From Treponema sp. UBA1793 (lineage in GTDB: Bacteria; Spirochaetota; Spirochaetia; Treponematales; Treponemataceae): DNA of 45,153 nt. The stretch covers positions 7,055-52,207 of the forward strand of contig DCFX01000089.1 of assembly GCA_002314445.1 (NCBI GenBank), in the 5' to 3' direction. The notes under the pieces are model-generated. The model made no database searches. It was not told the DNA's origin and worked only from the letters and a program-made list of their open reading frames with translations. Every line of letters starts with the position of its first letter. The stretch's first letter is position 1. The translations under genes and the position numbers were made by a program. Positions 31,959 through 41,764 of this stretch are shown piece by piece.

Positions 31959-34900
31959 GTGTTTCTAAAAAGTCTTGACATTTTCGGTTTCAAATCTTTC
32001 GCTGACCGTACGCATATTGATTTTGCGGACGGCATTACGGCATTGCTCGGTCCAAACGGATGCGGAAAAAGCAATGTCGTGGATGCTATAAAATGGGTAC
32101 TGGCTGAAAACAAGTCAAAAAATCTGCGCGCGGACAAAATGGAAGATGTTATTTTCAATGGAACTGAAAGACGTCCGCCGCTAAATGTTGCCGAAGTAAC
32201 GCTTACTATTACGAATGAAAACGGGCTTCTTCCCCTTGAAGAGCCCGAAATAGCTATCAAGCGCAGGCTTTACCGCTCTGGAGAAAGCGAATATTTCATA
32301 AACAACAGGCCGGCCGGGCCGAAAGAAATCCGTTCGTTGTTCATGGACACGGGTGTCGGAAAGGCGGCCTACTCTGTCATGGAACAGGGAAAAATAGATC
32401 AGATACTTTCGAGTAAACCGGAAGACAGACGGTACCTTTTTGAAGAAGCGGCGGGAATAAGCAGAAGCAAAGCCGAATGTGCGGAAGCCGAACGGGAACT
32501 AGAACGGACCCGCGTAAATATGCAGCAGATTGAAGTTGCGCTTGCCGAAATAAAACGTTCATATGACACTCTGAAAGTTCAGGCCGACAAGACAACAAAA
32601 TACCGCAATGTTAAAGACGAAATTTTTAACGAAGAACTTGATCTTACGCTGCTTAAACTAAAAAATTTCGTGCAGGACAAGGCGCACAACGAAGAAGAAC
32701 TGAAACAGGTTGAAAAGAAACGGGACGACGTACGCAGGGAAATAGATGAAATAAACAATACGCTTTCGGAGAATATGGACAAGGTAAAAGCAATGCAGGA
32801 GCAGGTATATGCAAAGCAGGCTGACCTTATCGGTATTCAAAAAGAAAAAAGCGGCAAACAGGATCTTGTCAAACAGTTCAACGTACGATCCTCAGAAATA
32901 AAGGAAAAAGTCGGGCAGCTTGAAGCTCACAAAAAAACGATACAGGAACAGATAGACAGCCTTAACGAGGAAATCGATGACCAGGAAGCCCAGCTCCACG
33001 AAAAAACGAAGCAGCTTGCAGACATTCAGAAAAATATTTCTTCTTTCAGGGAGAGCATCGAAACTGCAGGAAGTCAGATCAGTGAAAACGACAAACTTGC
33101 GGCAGACGCAAAAAAGCAAATAGCGGAACTTGACGAAGGACGCGCATCGCTTCAGAAACAGCTTACGTCGATTACGGAAGATATTGTTACGATGCTCGAC
33201 GCAAAACTCAAGGATGCAGGTTTTTCGGAAAGCGCAATGGCAAATGCAAAAGAGACACTTGATACGGTGCTCGGAAAACTGAAGGTGTTTACGGAAGGAC
33301 GCAAAAATATATTTTCCGACTTTGCAGCAAACAATGCCCATTCCACAGACGACTGTGTAAAAACCGTACAGGAAGCAGCCGATGCATTCGGTGAAGCGGA
33401 AAATTTTGTCGCACAGCTTGAAAGCGCGCTCAATGATTACATGAAAGCATCACCTGCGTTTATTACGGAATTCCTTGCACCGGAAGGAATCATGACGAAA
33501 AAACGCGGTATTGATGCCCGGATTCAGGAAAACCTTACCCGTATAGCCGGTATCAATAAACATATCGACGAACTGCACGCAGCAAATACCGGCCTTGCGG
33601 AAAAAATAGACGAATACAGGGAAACGCTCGGCAAACTCAGAATAAACGAAGCTCAGATGAAAGAGCAGATTTCCGCAGCAGAACAGCAGGCTTCCATCCT
33701 CCGCCGTTCGCTCACTTCGCAGCAGAACACACTGCGCGACACGGACGACGAACTTGTCCGTGAAAACAAACATGCCGAAGATTTGAACGAACAGATTGAA
33801 GGCGTTCAGGAAGAACTTGCGGAAATAGAAGAAAAAGGACGTTCTCTTGCCGGCGAACTGAAAACACTGGATGAAGACATTGCAAAATGCAACAGCAGCG
33901 TTTCCGGAAAACAAAGCGCACTCCGTAAAAAACAGGAAGAGCAGAATAAATGCCAGGAACAGTATGAAAGACTGACGCTCTCGCTAGCCTCTTCCGACAC
34001 GGAAATACGCAATGTCAAACAGAACTTTCAGGATACACATTCGCGCGATCTTATGGAATTTGAAGAGCGGATGTATAAAATTACGGCACAGTCTGTTGAA
34101 ATCCGCGAAAAGCTTTCTGCTGCGAAGGATAAACTCAGGGAACTTGGCCAGGTAAACCTTATGGCTCCTGAAGAATTCACGGAAGTAAAGGAACGGTACG
34201 AACGGCAGCAGGTAAACTATGAAGATACAAAGAAGAGCCTCGAAAATCTGCAGCGGGTTTCGGAGGAAATAAAGTCAAAATCTTCCGAAATGTTCCTTGA
34301 CACGTATAATAAGATTAAGAAAAATTTCCATAACATGTTCCGCAGGCTGTTCAACGGCGGACGGGGCGAACTCCGTCTTGAAGATCCTGAGAACGTACTT
34401 ACAAGCGGTATTGATATTTTCGCACAGCCGCCGGGAAAAAAGCTTGAAAACATTGCACTCCTGTCGGGCGGAGAAAAAACGATGACTGCAGTTGCGCTTT
34501 TATTTGCAACATATCAGGTTCGTCCGTCTCCATTCTGTCTTCTTGACGAAATAGATGCTGCGCTCGACGACAAAAATGTCTCAAGTTTCGTGACGACATT
34601 ACGCTCGTTTGCAAGCGTAAGCCAGTACATCGTCATTACGCATAACAAAAAGACTGTTATGGGTGCAAGTACGATGCTCGGCATTACAATGGAAGAATCG
34701 GGAGTTTCAAAGATTCTTGCACTCCGTCTGGACAAAGACATAAAACTCGGAGCTGCAATCCCTGAACCGGACAAAAACTTTGTCGAAGAGGATATTGAAC
34801 CGGAAACAGCTGTCATTCCGCCCCGCCCCGCCAAGCGTATTCACAATCCGGACGGAACCATTACTGACCCGGAACGCGGAAAACAGATTGAAGCGGAAAA

Positions 34901-35051
34901 GAAACTGGAAAAAGAAGCTGCCGAAAAAACTAAAGCTGATAAAAAGAAAGAAGAAATAAAAGAAAATAAATCCGACACACCTCAGCCGGATTCCGGTGAT
35001 GCCGGGACAGATACAGGAGAGGATGAATCAGGAAATGAAAGCAATGCTTGA
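31959..35051 (+). CDS. smc: Chromosome segregation protein SMC, short and without a recognisable hinge
   Basis: Chromosome-organising ATPase. It starts at GTG after GAGG and has 1030 residues, against about 1150-1200 for typical bacterial SMC. The N-terminal head has FGFKSFADRT, Walker A GPNGCGKSN near residue 33, and YSVMEQGKIDQIL. Two coiled-coil stretches (about 170-395 and 510-830) flank a middle of about 115 residues. The C-terminal head has LLSGGEKTMTAVALLFA and Walker B FCLLDEIDAALDD. The middle is mainly helical (AMANAKETLDTVLGKLKVF, DCVKTVQEAADAFGEAE) and lacks the glycine motifs of the normal hinge. The last 80 residues are a charged low-complexity tail. It overlaps the next gene. 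Confidence 0.93.
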   Translation: MFLKSLDIFGFKSFADRTHIDFADGITALLGPNGCGKSNVVDAIKWVLAENKSKNLRADKMEDVIFNGTERRPPLNVAEVTLTITNENGLLPLEEPEIAIKRRLYRSGESEYFINNRPAGPKEIRSLFMDTGVGKAAYSVMEQGKIDQILSSKPEDRRYLFEEAAGISRSKAECAEAERELERTRVNMQQIEVALAEIKRSYDTLKVQADKTTKYRNVKDEIFNEELDLTLLKLKNFVQDKAHNEEELKQVEKKRDDVRREIDEINNTLSENMDKVKAMQEQVYAKQADLIGIQKEKSGKQDLVKQFNVRSSEIKEKVGQLEAHKKTIQEQIDSLNEEIDDQEAQLHEKTKQLADIQKNISSFRESIETAGSQISENDKLAADAKKQIAELDEGRASLQKQLTSITEDIVTMLDAKLKDAGFSESAMANAKETLDTVLGKLKVFTEGRKNIFSDFAANNAHSTDDCVKTVQEAADAFGEAENFVAQLESALNDYMKASPAFITEFLAPEGIMTKKRGIDARIQENLTRIAGINKHIDELHAANTGLAEKIDEYRETLGKLRINEAQMKEQISAAEQQASILRRSLTSQQNTLRDTDDELVRENKHAEDLNEQIEGVQEELAEIEEKGRSLAGELKTLDEDIAKCNSSVSGKQSALRKKQEEQNKCQEQYERLTLSLASSDTEIRNVKQNFQDTHSRDLMEFEERMYKITAQSVEIREKLSAAKDKLRELGQVNLMAPEEFTEVKERYERQQVNYEDTKKSLENLQRVSEEIKSKSSEMFLDTYNKIKKNFHNMFRRLFNGGRGELRLEDPENVLTSGIDIFAQPPGKKLENIALLSGGEKTMTAVALLFATYQVRPSPFCLLDEIDAALDDKNVSSFVTTLRSFASVSQYIVITHNKKTVMGASTMLGITMEESGVSKILALRLDKDIKLGAAIPEPDKNFVEEDIEPETAVIPPRPAKRIHNPDGTITDPERGKQIEAEKKLEKEAAEKTKADKKKEEIKENKSDTPQPDSGDAGTDTGEDESGNESNA

Positions 35052-35412
35052 GAAGGATGGTATCCTTGACACTATTAAGGAATTCTTTACAGGCGAAAAA
35101 AAGCATATCGCATGGATTTCGTGCGCGCTTATCTGCATGACTTGTGCGGCTCTTGTCATTTTTGTCGTACAAAAAGGTAAAAAGCCTGCTGCCGCACAGA
35201 ACAGGGAAAGAGAGCTTATTGTCAATCAAAAGCTGCTCGTTCCTGACGGGCCTGAAGTACAAAAAGGATATATAACATCCCGTCAAAGTAAACCGGAATG
35301 GGACGACAGTGATACGGAACGATGGCTGACAGTTCCGTCCAAAAAGGAACTTACCGATCTTGGACGGACGAACGATCAGATTATTTCCGATTTAACAGGA
35401 GCTGCACCGTGA
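35023..35412 (+). CDS. Single-span membrane protein downstream of smc
   Basis: No named family recognised. About 129 residues, with one membrane helix (IAWISCALICMTCAALVIFV) near residue 35 and an outer or cytosolic part of about 75 polar residues ending TDLGRTNDQIISDLTGAAP. Three in-frame ATGs (35023, 35035, 35044) are possible; all overlap the end of smc, and AGGA 10 bases before the third makes that one plausible too. It overlaps the next gene as GTGA, so smc, this gene and the lipoprotein form an operon. Confidence 0.7.
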   Translation: MNQEMKAMLEKDGILDTIKEFFTGEKKHIAWISCALICMTCAALVIFVVQKGKKPAAAQNRERELIVNQKLLVPDGPEVQKGYITSRQSKPEWDDSDTERWLTVPSKKELTDLGRTNDQIISDLTGAAP

Positions 35413-36962
35413 AAAGAATCAGTTTATTGCTTTTTGCAGCTGTCATGCTGATGTTTACTGTTTCATGTGCATCAACACCGAAAAAGAACACGGATAATGC
35501 TGCAACTTCAAATGACAAACCTCAGACAGAGATTCCTCAGGCAGCACCGGAAACTCAGCCTCCGGCAGCTGATTCAGCAGGAGCAGAACCTGTTTCTGCT
35601 GAAGATACGGCACAATCCGCAGACGACACTGATTACAGCGATCTGGCGGAAGCTGTTCCGTCGGACGATACGAAGGCTGCACTAGTACCGGAGCAGTCCA
35701 AAACGACTGACGCGGAAACAAATACAATTGCAGAACCTCTTGTTCATGATGAACCGTACCCAGAAACAACTCCGCCTTCACAGCCTCCGGTGAAGGAAGC
35801 GCCTCTGTCCGCAGCGTCCGGAGAAAATAATTCTGCTGAGCAAAAAAAAACTGCAAAAAACGCGGAAACGACACCGGTAAAAAGTCTTGCTGAAAAGCAG
35901 GTGCAGCCGGCGCAGACTGCTGTCTCACCGAAGACTTCACCTGAACAAAACTCTTCATCAGTACCTGCAAAACGCAGCAGCCCGGCTGTGACTAAGACGG
36001 CCGCAGAGAATCTGAATACAGCCGTACAAACGGAAAATACCGCTGACAACAAGGACAAAGCTGTACCGTCGCGTTCTATTACAATAGATAAAAATCAGTA
36101 TCTCGATGTTACATATCCGGGAACAGGATGGATATACCTTGGTGAATCAGACGGTACAAAGCATATGATATTTTTCGGACGAAAACTCGGAGAAACTGAT
36201 ACATCATTTACGCTGCGTTCCCGTGATGCAGGAAAATCGCTGCTTCATTTTTACAAAAACGACGTGCTTACGGGGAAATATATCGATGACTATCTCGAGG
36301 TTAACGTGACCGATGCTGTTTCAGGTTCGCAGGAACATGCAACAGCCCCATCCTATGCGGATATTGTTCCCCCCCACCCTGCATCTGCAGTTGCACAGGA
36401 AGCAGGAAGTTCAAATATACAGCAGGCTGATATTGACGGAAAAAAAGACAATCCATCAGCTTCTACTGCCGCACAGGAAGAGCCGCAGAAAAACAGTACT
36501 GTGATTCCGGCTGCCGCGCAGGAACCTGATACACCCGTAAAAACCGTTATTCAGACAACGGAATCAGCTCCCAACGCGTCATCGCCGGCAGCTGCAGTTT
36601 CTGTATCTGCCGGAAATGTGACTGCAAACCAGCAGACGGCACCAAAGGCAGCACTGAGTTCTGATACGGTAACCGAAAGCGCAGACGATCTGCTCAGGGA
36701 CGCTCAAACTGCATATGATGCAAAACAGTATGAAAAATCACAGGAACTGCTTACATTCTTTTTTGATAAAGCTGTATCGCGTATAGACGAAGGTCTGTAT
36801 CTGCAGGGTGAGGTACTGGAAGCAAAATCTTCAATACAAAATATAAAAGGGGCGATAGATTCATATGGCATTCTTATGAAAAACTGGCCGGAAAGCATGC
36901 TCTGGAAAAATGCACAGCAGCGGAGCATTTATTTAAAACGTATGTATATTGATATCAGATAA
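35409..36962 (+). CDS. Large repeat-rich lipoprotein with a C-terminal helical domain
   Basis: Predicted lipoprotein of 517 residues. GTG is the start: AGGAG lies just before it and it opens the signal peptide VKRISLLLFAAVMLMFTVSC; the lipobox is TVSC, relaxed as in spirochaetes. Residues about 25-210 are rich in Pro, Ala, Glu and Thr and probably unstructured. About 220-310 look like a compact beta domain (SITIDKNQYLDVTYPGTGWI, FFGRKLGETDTSFTLRSRD). A second disordered stretch follows. The last 90 residues are helical, TPR-like (LLRDAQTAYDAKQYEKSQEL). It may scaffold envelope proteins. The low-complexity parts probably evolve fast. Confidence 0.8.
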   Translation: MKRISLLLFAAVMLMFTVSCASTPKKNTDNAATSNDKPQTEIPQAAPETQPPAADSAGAEPVSAEDTAQSADDTDYSDLAEAVPSDDTKAALVPEQSKTTDAETNTIAEPLVHDEPYPETTPPSQPPVKEAPLSAASGENNSAEQKKTAKNAETTPVKSLAEKQVQPAQTAVSPKTSPEQNSSSVPAKRSSPAVTKTAAENLNTAVQTENTADNKDKAVPSRSITIDKNQYLDVTYPGTGWIYLGESDGTKHMIFFGRKLGETDTSFTLRSRDAGKSLLHFYKNDVLTGKYIDDYLEVNVTDAVSGSQEHATAPSYADIVPPHPASAVAQEAGSSNIQQADIDGKKDNPSASTAAQEEPQKNSTVIPAAAQEPDTPVKTVIQTTESAPNASSPAAAVSVSAGNVTANQQTAPKAALSSDTVTESADDLLRDAQTAYDAKQYEKSQELLTFFFDKAVSRIDEGLYLQGEVLEAKSSIQNIKGAIDSYGILMKNWPESMLWKNAQQRSIYLKRMYIDIR

Positions 36963-36989
36963 CCATTCATCAGACAACACGGAGGTCAT

Positions 36990-37700
36990 ATGAAAAAACT
37001 TATTGAATCTGCATTTATTCTTCTTGCAGTATATGCTTTTTTTTCCTGCGCAATTAATAAGCCTGCAGAAACACCGCGTACTATTACGGTTTCCGGAACG
37101 GGAACTGTAAACGCAGAACCAAATCAGGCTTCCATTGTAGTCTCTGTCGTAACACAGGAATGGGTTGCAAAAACAGCTGCAGATGAAAACGCAGCAGCAA
37201 TGACAAAAGTCAGGGATGCGATTATTGCAGCAGGAATAAAAGCCGGCGACATAACAACGACGGATTACAACATATCCCGGCAGGACACATGGGCGAACGG
37301 CCGCAGCTGGCCGGGACGATACCAGGTGAGAAACAGCCTTACAATTGTAATACACGATACGTCTCTTGCAAGTACTGTCATCGATACTGCTGTAGCTGCC
37401 GGAGCAAACGAACTGACGTCTCTCACGTTCAGCGTTTCCGATTCCGCGGCTCTTGTCAGACAGGCACGAACGCTTGCTGTCCAGCAGGCTCAGGATGCCG
37501 CATCTCTGCTTGCAGGAGCAAGCGGCTGTAAAATAGGACAAGCCCTATCCATTCAGGAAAATAATAATTCAGGCGCCCGGACTATGAACAGAATGTACAA
37601 AACGGAAGCAGCGTTCGGGGCTGCAGATACGGCAACACCTGTATCCGAGGGAAAAATTGAAGTAAGTTCTACCGTAACAATCACGTACACCTTGCAATAA
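36990..37700 (+). CDS. SIMPL-domain (DUF541) lipoprotein
   Basis: Envelope protein of the SIMPL/DUF541 family, whose biochemical role is not settled. 236 residues with a signal peptide ending FFSCAIN (lipoprotein Cys near residue 17). The SIMPL domain starts RTITVSGTGTVNAEPNQA and includes LTIVIHDTSLASTVIDTAV, ANELTSLTFSVSD and ends EVSSTVTITYTL. GGAGGT precedes the ATG. It follows the large lipoprotein by 27 bases and may be cotranscribed. Confidence 0.88.
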   Translation: MKKLIESAFILLAVYAFFSCAINKPAETPRTITVSGTGTVNAEPNQASIVVSVVTQEWVAKTAADENAAAMTKVRDAIIAAGIKAGDITTTDYNISRQDTWANGRSWPGRYQVRNSLTIVIHDTSLASTVIDTAVAAGANELTSLTFSVSDSAALVRQARTLAVQQAQDAASLLAGASGCKIGQALSIQENNNSGARTMNRMYKTEAAFGAADTATPVSEGKIEVSSTVTITYTLQ

Positions 37701-37720
37701 AGGGATATTATATTTATAGT
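37692..37720 (+). promoter_or_regulatory. serS promoter
   Basis: TTGCAA and TATAGT are 17 bases apart; the -35 overlaps the end of the SIMPL gene. No T-box leader is possible in the 35 bases before serS. Confidence 0.65.
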
Positions 37721-37754
37721 ATTATTAAATTTCATTACGTAAAGGAAGCAGACT

Positions 37755-39065
37755 ATGCTGGAGTATAAATTTATAAAAGACAATATTGATGCAGTAAAAC
37801 AGAATATCATAAACAGGAACATGGAAGCTGATGCAGACCTTGTGGTAAAACTGTATGATGAACGTACATCGCTCACCACAAAACTGCAGCTGCTGCAGCA
37901 GAAGCGGAATGAAAACGCTGCAGCCATGAAAACAAAGATGGACGATGCAAAGCGTCAGGAACTTATTTCGGCGGGAAAACAGCTTAAAGATGATATCGCA
38001 GAGGCAGAAAAGGAACTGACAGACATAGAGCCAAAACTTGAGGATGCAGCCCGCAGAATCCCGAATATGGCAAACCCGGAAGCTCCTGTCGGAAAAGTCG
38101 ACACGGAAAACCTTGAAGTAAAAAAGGTCGGCACGCCGCGTAAATTCGGCTTCACTCCGAAGGATCACGTTGAACTCGGTGAATCGCTTGATATTATTGA
38201 CTTTGACCGCGGGACAAAAGTATCCGGGCAGAAATTTTATTACCTTAAAAATGAAGCGGTTTTCCTTGAGCAGGCGCTTATCATGTATGCTCTTAACACG
38301 CTGCGCAGACACGGCTTTACTCCGTTCATCACTCCTGATATTGCAAAACAGGAAGTACTGCAGGGAATCGGATTCAACCCCCGCGGAAACGAGTCCAACG
38401 TATACTGCATAGAGGATGAAGGAACATGCCTTGTAGCTACGGCGGAAATAACGCTCGGCGGATATCATTCAGGAGAGATACTCGACAAGTCAAAACTTCC
38501 GCTTTTTTACTGCGGGCTTTCGCACTGCTTCCGCAGGGAGGCAGGCGCTGCGGGCCACTTCAGCAAAGGTCTCTACCGCGTGCACCAGTTCGACAAAGTT
38601 GAGATGTTCGTATACTGTCTGCCGGAACAGTCTGATCAGCTGCACGAAAAGCTCCGCCTTATCGAGGAGGAAATTTTCACCGGCCTCGGTCTTCCCTTCC
38701 GCGTTGTCGATACGTGCACAGGCGATCTGGGCGCTCCCGCATACCGGAAATGGGACCTTGAAGCATGGATGCCGGGACGTTCGGATAAAGATCACCCCGA
38801 CGGAGATTACGGCGAAGTCACTTCAACATCAAACTGTACGGATTATCAGGCCCGCCGTCTCAACATAAAATACAAGGATGACGACGGTAAAAACAAATAT
38901 GTCCATATGCTCAATGGAACTGCGATAGCGGTCGGACGTGCTATGCTGGCCATTCTGGAGAATTACCAGAATGAAGACGGTTCTGTCTCTATTCCGGAAG
39001 TACTGAGACCGATATGCGGATTCGATAAAATCGAACCGAAATCGAAGAGCTTAAACTGTGAGTGA
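37755..39065 (+). CDS. serS: Seryl-tRNA synthetase
   Basis: Charges tRNA-Ser and selenocysteine tRNA. 436 residues, normal length. The N-terminal antiparallel coiled coil (about residues 25-105) binds the long arm of tRNA-Ser. The class II core has motif 2 in CFRREAGAAG and RVHQF, and motif 3 in LNGTAIAVGRAMLAILENYQ. TAEITLGGYHSGEIL binds serine. AAAGGAAG precedes the ATG. Its stop overlaps the GTG start of the permease gene, so the two are cotranscribed. Confidence 0.97.
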   Translation: MLEYKFIKDNIDAVKQNIINRNMEADADLVVKLYDERTSLTTKLQLLQQKRNENAAAMKTKMDDAKRQELISAGKQLKDDIAEAEKELTDIEPKLEDAARRIPNMANPEAPVGKVDTENLEVKKVGTPRKFGFTPKDHVELGESLDIIDFDRGTKVSGQKFYYLKNEAVFLEQALIMYALNTLRRHGFTPFITPDIAKQEVLQGIGFNPRGNESNVYCIEDEGTCLVATAEITLGGYHSGEILDKSKLPLFYCGLSHCFRREAGAAGHFSKGLYRVHQFDKVEMFVYCLPEQSDQLHEKLRLIEEEIFTGLGLPFRVVDTCTGDLGAPAYRKWDLEAWMPGRSDKDHPDGDYGEVTSTSNCTDYQARRLNIKYKDDDGKNKYVHMLNGTAIAVGRAMLAILENYQNEDGSVSIPEVLRPICGFDKIEPKSKSLNCE

Positions 39066-40146
39066 TACAGAACATACCAGGCAGATTACCTATCTGCTGG
39101 TCTTTATTGCGTCGATTATTTTTTTTGCAGTACTCAAAGCGACAGCATCGGTGGCAGTTCCTGTAATTCTTGCCATCATGCTTTCATTTGTCATGCTGCC
39201 CATCGTGCGGAATATGAATAAAATACATATTCCGTGGGTTATAAATGTTGCCATTGTGACTATTCTGCTTGTTGCCTGTATCGCAATTATCGGAACACTG
39301 GTGGCGGCAAGTCTAAAGACAATAGTTACACAGTATACAAAATACGAATCGAAATTTCTTTCAATCTATGAGTTTGTTGCCGGAAAATTCCACTTAAAAT
39401 TTGATGCTGGAAAAAGCTTCTTCTACAATATTCAGAATGCCCTCCAGGGGCAGTTCGATGTAAGCGGCGCAATAAAAAAAGGTATTTTTTCGTTCTCTGA
39501 AAATATAGTTTCCCTTGTCAAAAATATACTTCTGATCATTCTTATGGTCATCTTCCTGCTTGTAGAAATGCATCTTACCGGTGAAAAACTCAACGAGGCT
39601 TTTGAGGGGAAAATGAAAGGACGCATGATGAACATTGTGCGGCGTACAATGACACAGGTAGTCCGCTTCCTTTTTATTAAATTTTTTATTTCACTTGCTA
39701 CAGGCGTTCTCGTATATGCTACAGCAAAAATTGTCAGGCTTGATTTTGCAGTTGTCTGGGGATTCCTTGCGTTCGTGCTGAATTTCATTCCGACTTTCGG
39801 TTCAATTGTATCTGTCGTAGCAACGTCACTGTTCGCACTGCTTCAATTTTTTCCGCATCCCGGACCGATTATATTTGTCTTTGTGATGACAATCACCATA
39901 AATATGATTCTCGGTAACGTTATCGAACCGCGTATAGAAGGAGACAATCTCGGCATATCGCCTTTTGTTATCCTTGTAATGCTTTCCCTCTGGGGATGGA
40001 TGTGGGGTTTTGTCGGAATGATTCTGGCGGTGCCGCTTACCGTTATTATGAAAATCGTATGCGAGAATGTATCGCTGCTTCATCCGATTGCGATTCTCAT
40101 AGGCAATAAACCGCAGGATACAAAAGATGAATTTACTCCGGACTGA
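39058..40146 (+). CDS. AI-2E family membrane permease
   Basis: Integral membrane protein of the AI-2E/PerM family; members export diverse substrates, so the name does not prove autoinducer transport. 362 residues with about seven to eight membrane segments, the long soluble segment in the middle (about 95-150), and the conserved C-terminal block FIPTFGSIVSVVATSLFALL, EPRIEGDNLGISPFVILVML and WGWMWGFVGMILAVPLTVI. It starts at GTG inside the end of serS. Confidence 0.92.
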   Translation: MSDTEHTRQITYLLVFIASIIFFAVLKATASVAVPVILAIMLSFVMLPIVRNMNKIHIPWVINVAIVTILLVACIAIIGTLVAASLKTIVTQYTKYESKFLSIYEFVAGKFHLKFDAGKSFFYNIQNALQGQFDVSGAIKKGIFSFSENIVSLVKNILLIILMVIFLLVEMHLTGEKLNEAFEGKMKGRMMNIVRRTMTQVVRFLFIKFFISLATGVLVYATAKIVRLDFAVVWGFLAFVLNFIPTFGSIVSVVATSLFALLQFFPHPGPIIFVFVMTITINMILGNVIEPRIEGDNLGISPFVILVMLSLWGWMWGFVGMILAVPLTVIMKIVCENVSLLHPIAILIGNKPQDTKDEFTPD

Positions 40147-40149
40147 ACA

Positions 40150-41079
40150 TCAGACGAACATCTTCTTTGTCGCCTTTTCGTATATAAAACGTTTGTCCTC
40201 TTCCTGAAGCGACGTAAATACACAATCGGCACAAGACCGTTTGCCGTCCCCGCTGTTATAAATTCTTGCAGGCACGCATGTTGCAAATACTTCGCGGTTT
40301 ACTACAGGCCCCTGCCTGAGTTTGAATGACATTTTGACCGCATATTCAGCTCCCTGGGAAAGAAAACCGTTTTCGTTATCGCTTCCGAATACAATACGTT
40401 CATGATCGACATACAGTATTCTGAATGGTTTTGCACGCCCCTGCACAGCTTCGATAGAAATTTCCTTTTCAACAAGATAACGGCAGACAGAAATAAGCTG
40501 CAACCCGTTCCCCGCTTTTTTTTCTTTTTTCGCTTCTGCAACAAATTGTTCAAGATATGTCTTTGCCTGTTTCTGATCTGTAAGCGGAATTGCACTCCAT
40601 ACCGGACGTGCAAACAGTTCATACCCTTCCCCGGGAATACCTTCGATATTCACTTCCGCCTTGTTGCTGCAGGAATAATAAATGGAAGCAGAAAAGTCAT
40701 AATCGTGCTTTGCCTGTATATCTTCTATGCGGTGAATGTTTTCCGGAATTACAAGGGCAAGACCTGACTTTATAGATTTCATTTCGGTTATAAAAAAAAG
40801 GCCTACCCTGTTGAAATAAAATTCAACACGAACCTGCTTCCCCGCAAAACCGACAACAGACTGCGGGGGATTTGTCAATAAAATAATTCCCTTGTCCAGT
40901 ACAGTTATCTGTTCAGCTTTCAGTGCAACTGGAAATACTGCAGACAGCAGCGGCCTTACTTTTTTATCATCGCCGGGTATTTTTTTTTCAAGAGGAGTAA
41001 CTGTAACGGGAACATTTCCGTCGATCAGATACTGGAGTACAAGCTGCCGCTCTATACCTGTAAGATCCTTACTGTCCAT
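40150..41079 (-). CDS. Treponeme-type hypothetical protein, possibly PilZ-like
   Basis: Not recognised with certainty. 309 residues, soluble, without a signal peptide. The layout is a helical start (GIERQLVLQYLIDGNVPV), a beta domain to about residue 130, a linker, and a second beta domain about 210-300 (FRILYVDHERIVFG, YAVKMSFKLRQGPVV). Two tandem beta domains recall YcgR/PilZ proteins, but I see no RxxxR plus DxSxxG pair, so c-di-GMP binding is not supported. It ends CADCVFTSLQEEDKRFIYEK, with two close Cys residues. It overlaps the upstream lipoprotein gene by 11 bases. Confidence 0.7.
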   Translation of the reverse strand: MDSKDLTGIERQLVLQYLIDGNVPVTVTPLEKKIPGDDKKVRPLLSAVFPVALKAEQITVLDKGIILLTNPPQSVVGFAGKQVRVEFYFNRVGLFFITEMKSIKSGLALVIPENIHRIEDIQAKHDYDFSASIYYSCSNKAEVNIEGIPGEGYELFARPVWSAIPLTDQKQAKTYLEQFVAEAKKEKKAGNGLQLISVCRYLVEKEISIEAVQGRAKPFRILYVDHERIVFGSDNENGFLSQGAEYAVKMSFKLRQGPVVNREVFATCVPARIYNSGDGKRSCADCVFTSLQEEDKRFIYEKATKKMFV

Positions 41080-41758
41080 TGGCCTTCCCCCATTTTTGAA
41101 TTTCTATCTGATTGATTTTATATTCGCTGCCCGTTTTTTCAAAATAAAGAAGTATGTCGACATATCCTTTGCTGCATTCAAAACGGACAGGAATTTCGTA
41201 ATCTGCATCATCAATAAACGGCGCACCGTATATCATCTTAGTAAAAAGCGGAGAGTTTTCCGAGCCTTCAGGGATATCTTCTCCGAACGAACTCTTCCAG
41301 CCGTTTTTCAGGTCGTCTGCAAAGAGAACATATGAATACAAACAGCCGTCTGCCATGCACGGATCGGCACTCAATCCTGTAGAAACGTTTTTGCAGAACG
41401 TATCAAGCACATTTCTGACATCCCGGGTAATAAGCGACGTGTCAAGACTGCCGAAACCGTCTATAAAAGGATATACAGGCTGCGCCTGCGCCGCAGAGAC
41501 AACAACAGTCTGCGGAGTAAGTTTTACTGCTTTATCGACCGAATCTTCATGCGTAATGTCCTGCACGAGACGCATACTTTCGAGTTCCCTTGTCCACAGT
41601 ATCTCTTTGTTTTTCCTGTCGGACTGAGAGCGAAGTGTTTCGCCTGCATTATCGCTCAAAATTACTGTGTGACTGTTTGCACATGAAACTGCAGTAAATA
41701 ATAAAGAAAAAACTACGATGACTGATATACTTTTTATATTTATTCCTGCATATTCCAT
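41069..41758 (-). CDS. Treponeme-type hypothetical lipoprotein
   Basis: No family recognised. 229 residues with a signal peptide (IKSISVIVVFSLLFTAVSC) and lipobox AVSC, so lipid-anchored in the envelope. The mature part has a GFGSLDTS segment, NVLDTFCKNVSTG, DLKNGWKSSFGEDIP and a C-terminal beta stretch YVDILLYFEKTGSEYKINQI, resembling a small NTF2-like or cystatin-like module, which is only a guess. It is first in a two-gene minus-strand operon. An extended -10 (TGATATACT) ends 6 bases before its ATG. Confidence 0.72.
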   Translation of the reverse strand: MEYAGINIKSISVIVVFSLLFTAVSCANSHTVILSDNAGETLRSQSDRKNKEILWTRELESMRLVQDITHEDSVDKAVKLTPQTVVVSAAQAQPVYPFIDGFGSLDTSLITRDVRNVLDTFCKNVSTGLSADPCMADGCLYSYVLFADDLKNGWKSSFGEDIPEGSENSPLFTKMIYGAPFIDDADYEIPVRFECSKGYVDILLYFEKTGSEYKINQIEIQKWGKANGQ

Positions 41759-41764
41759 TTTCCC

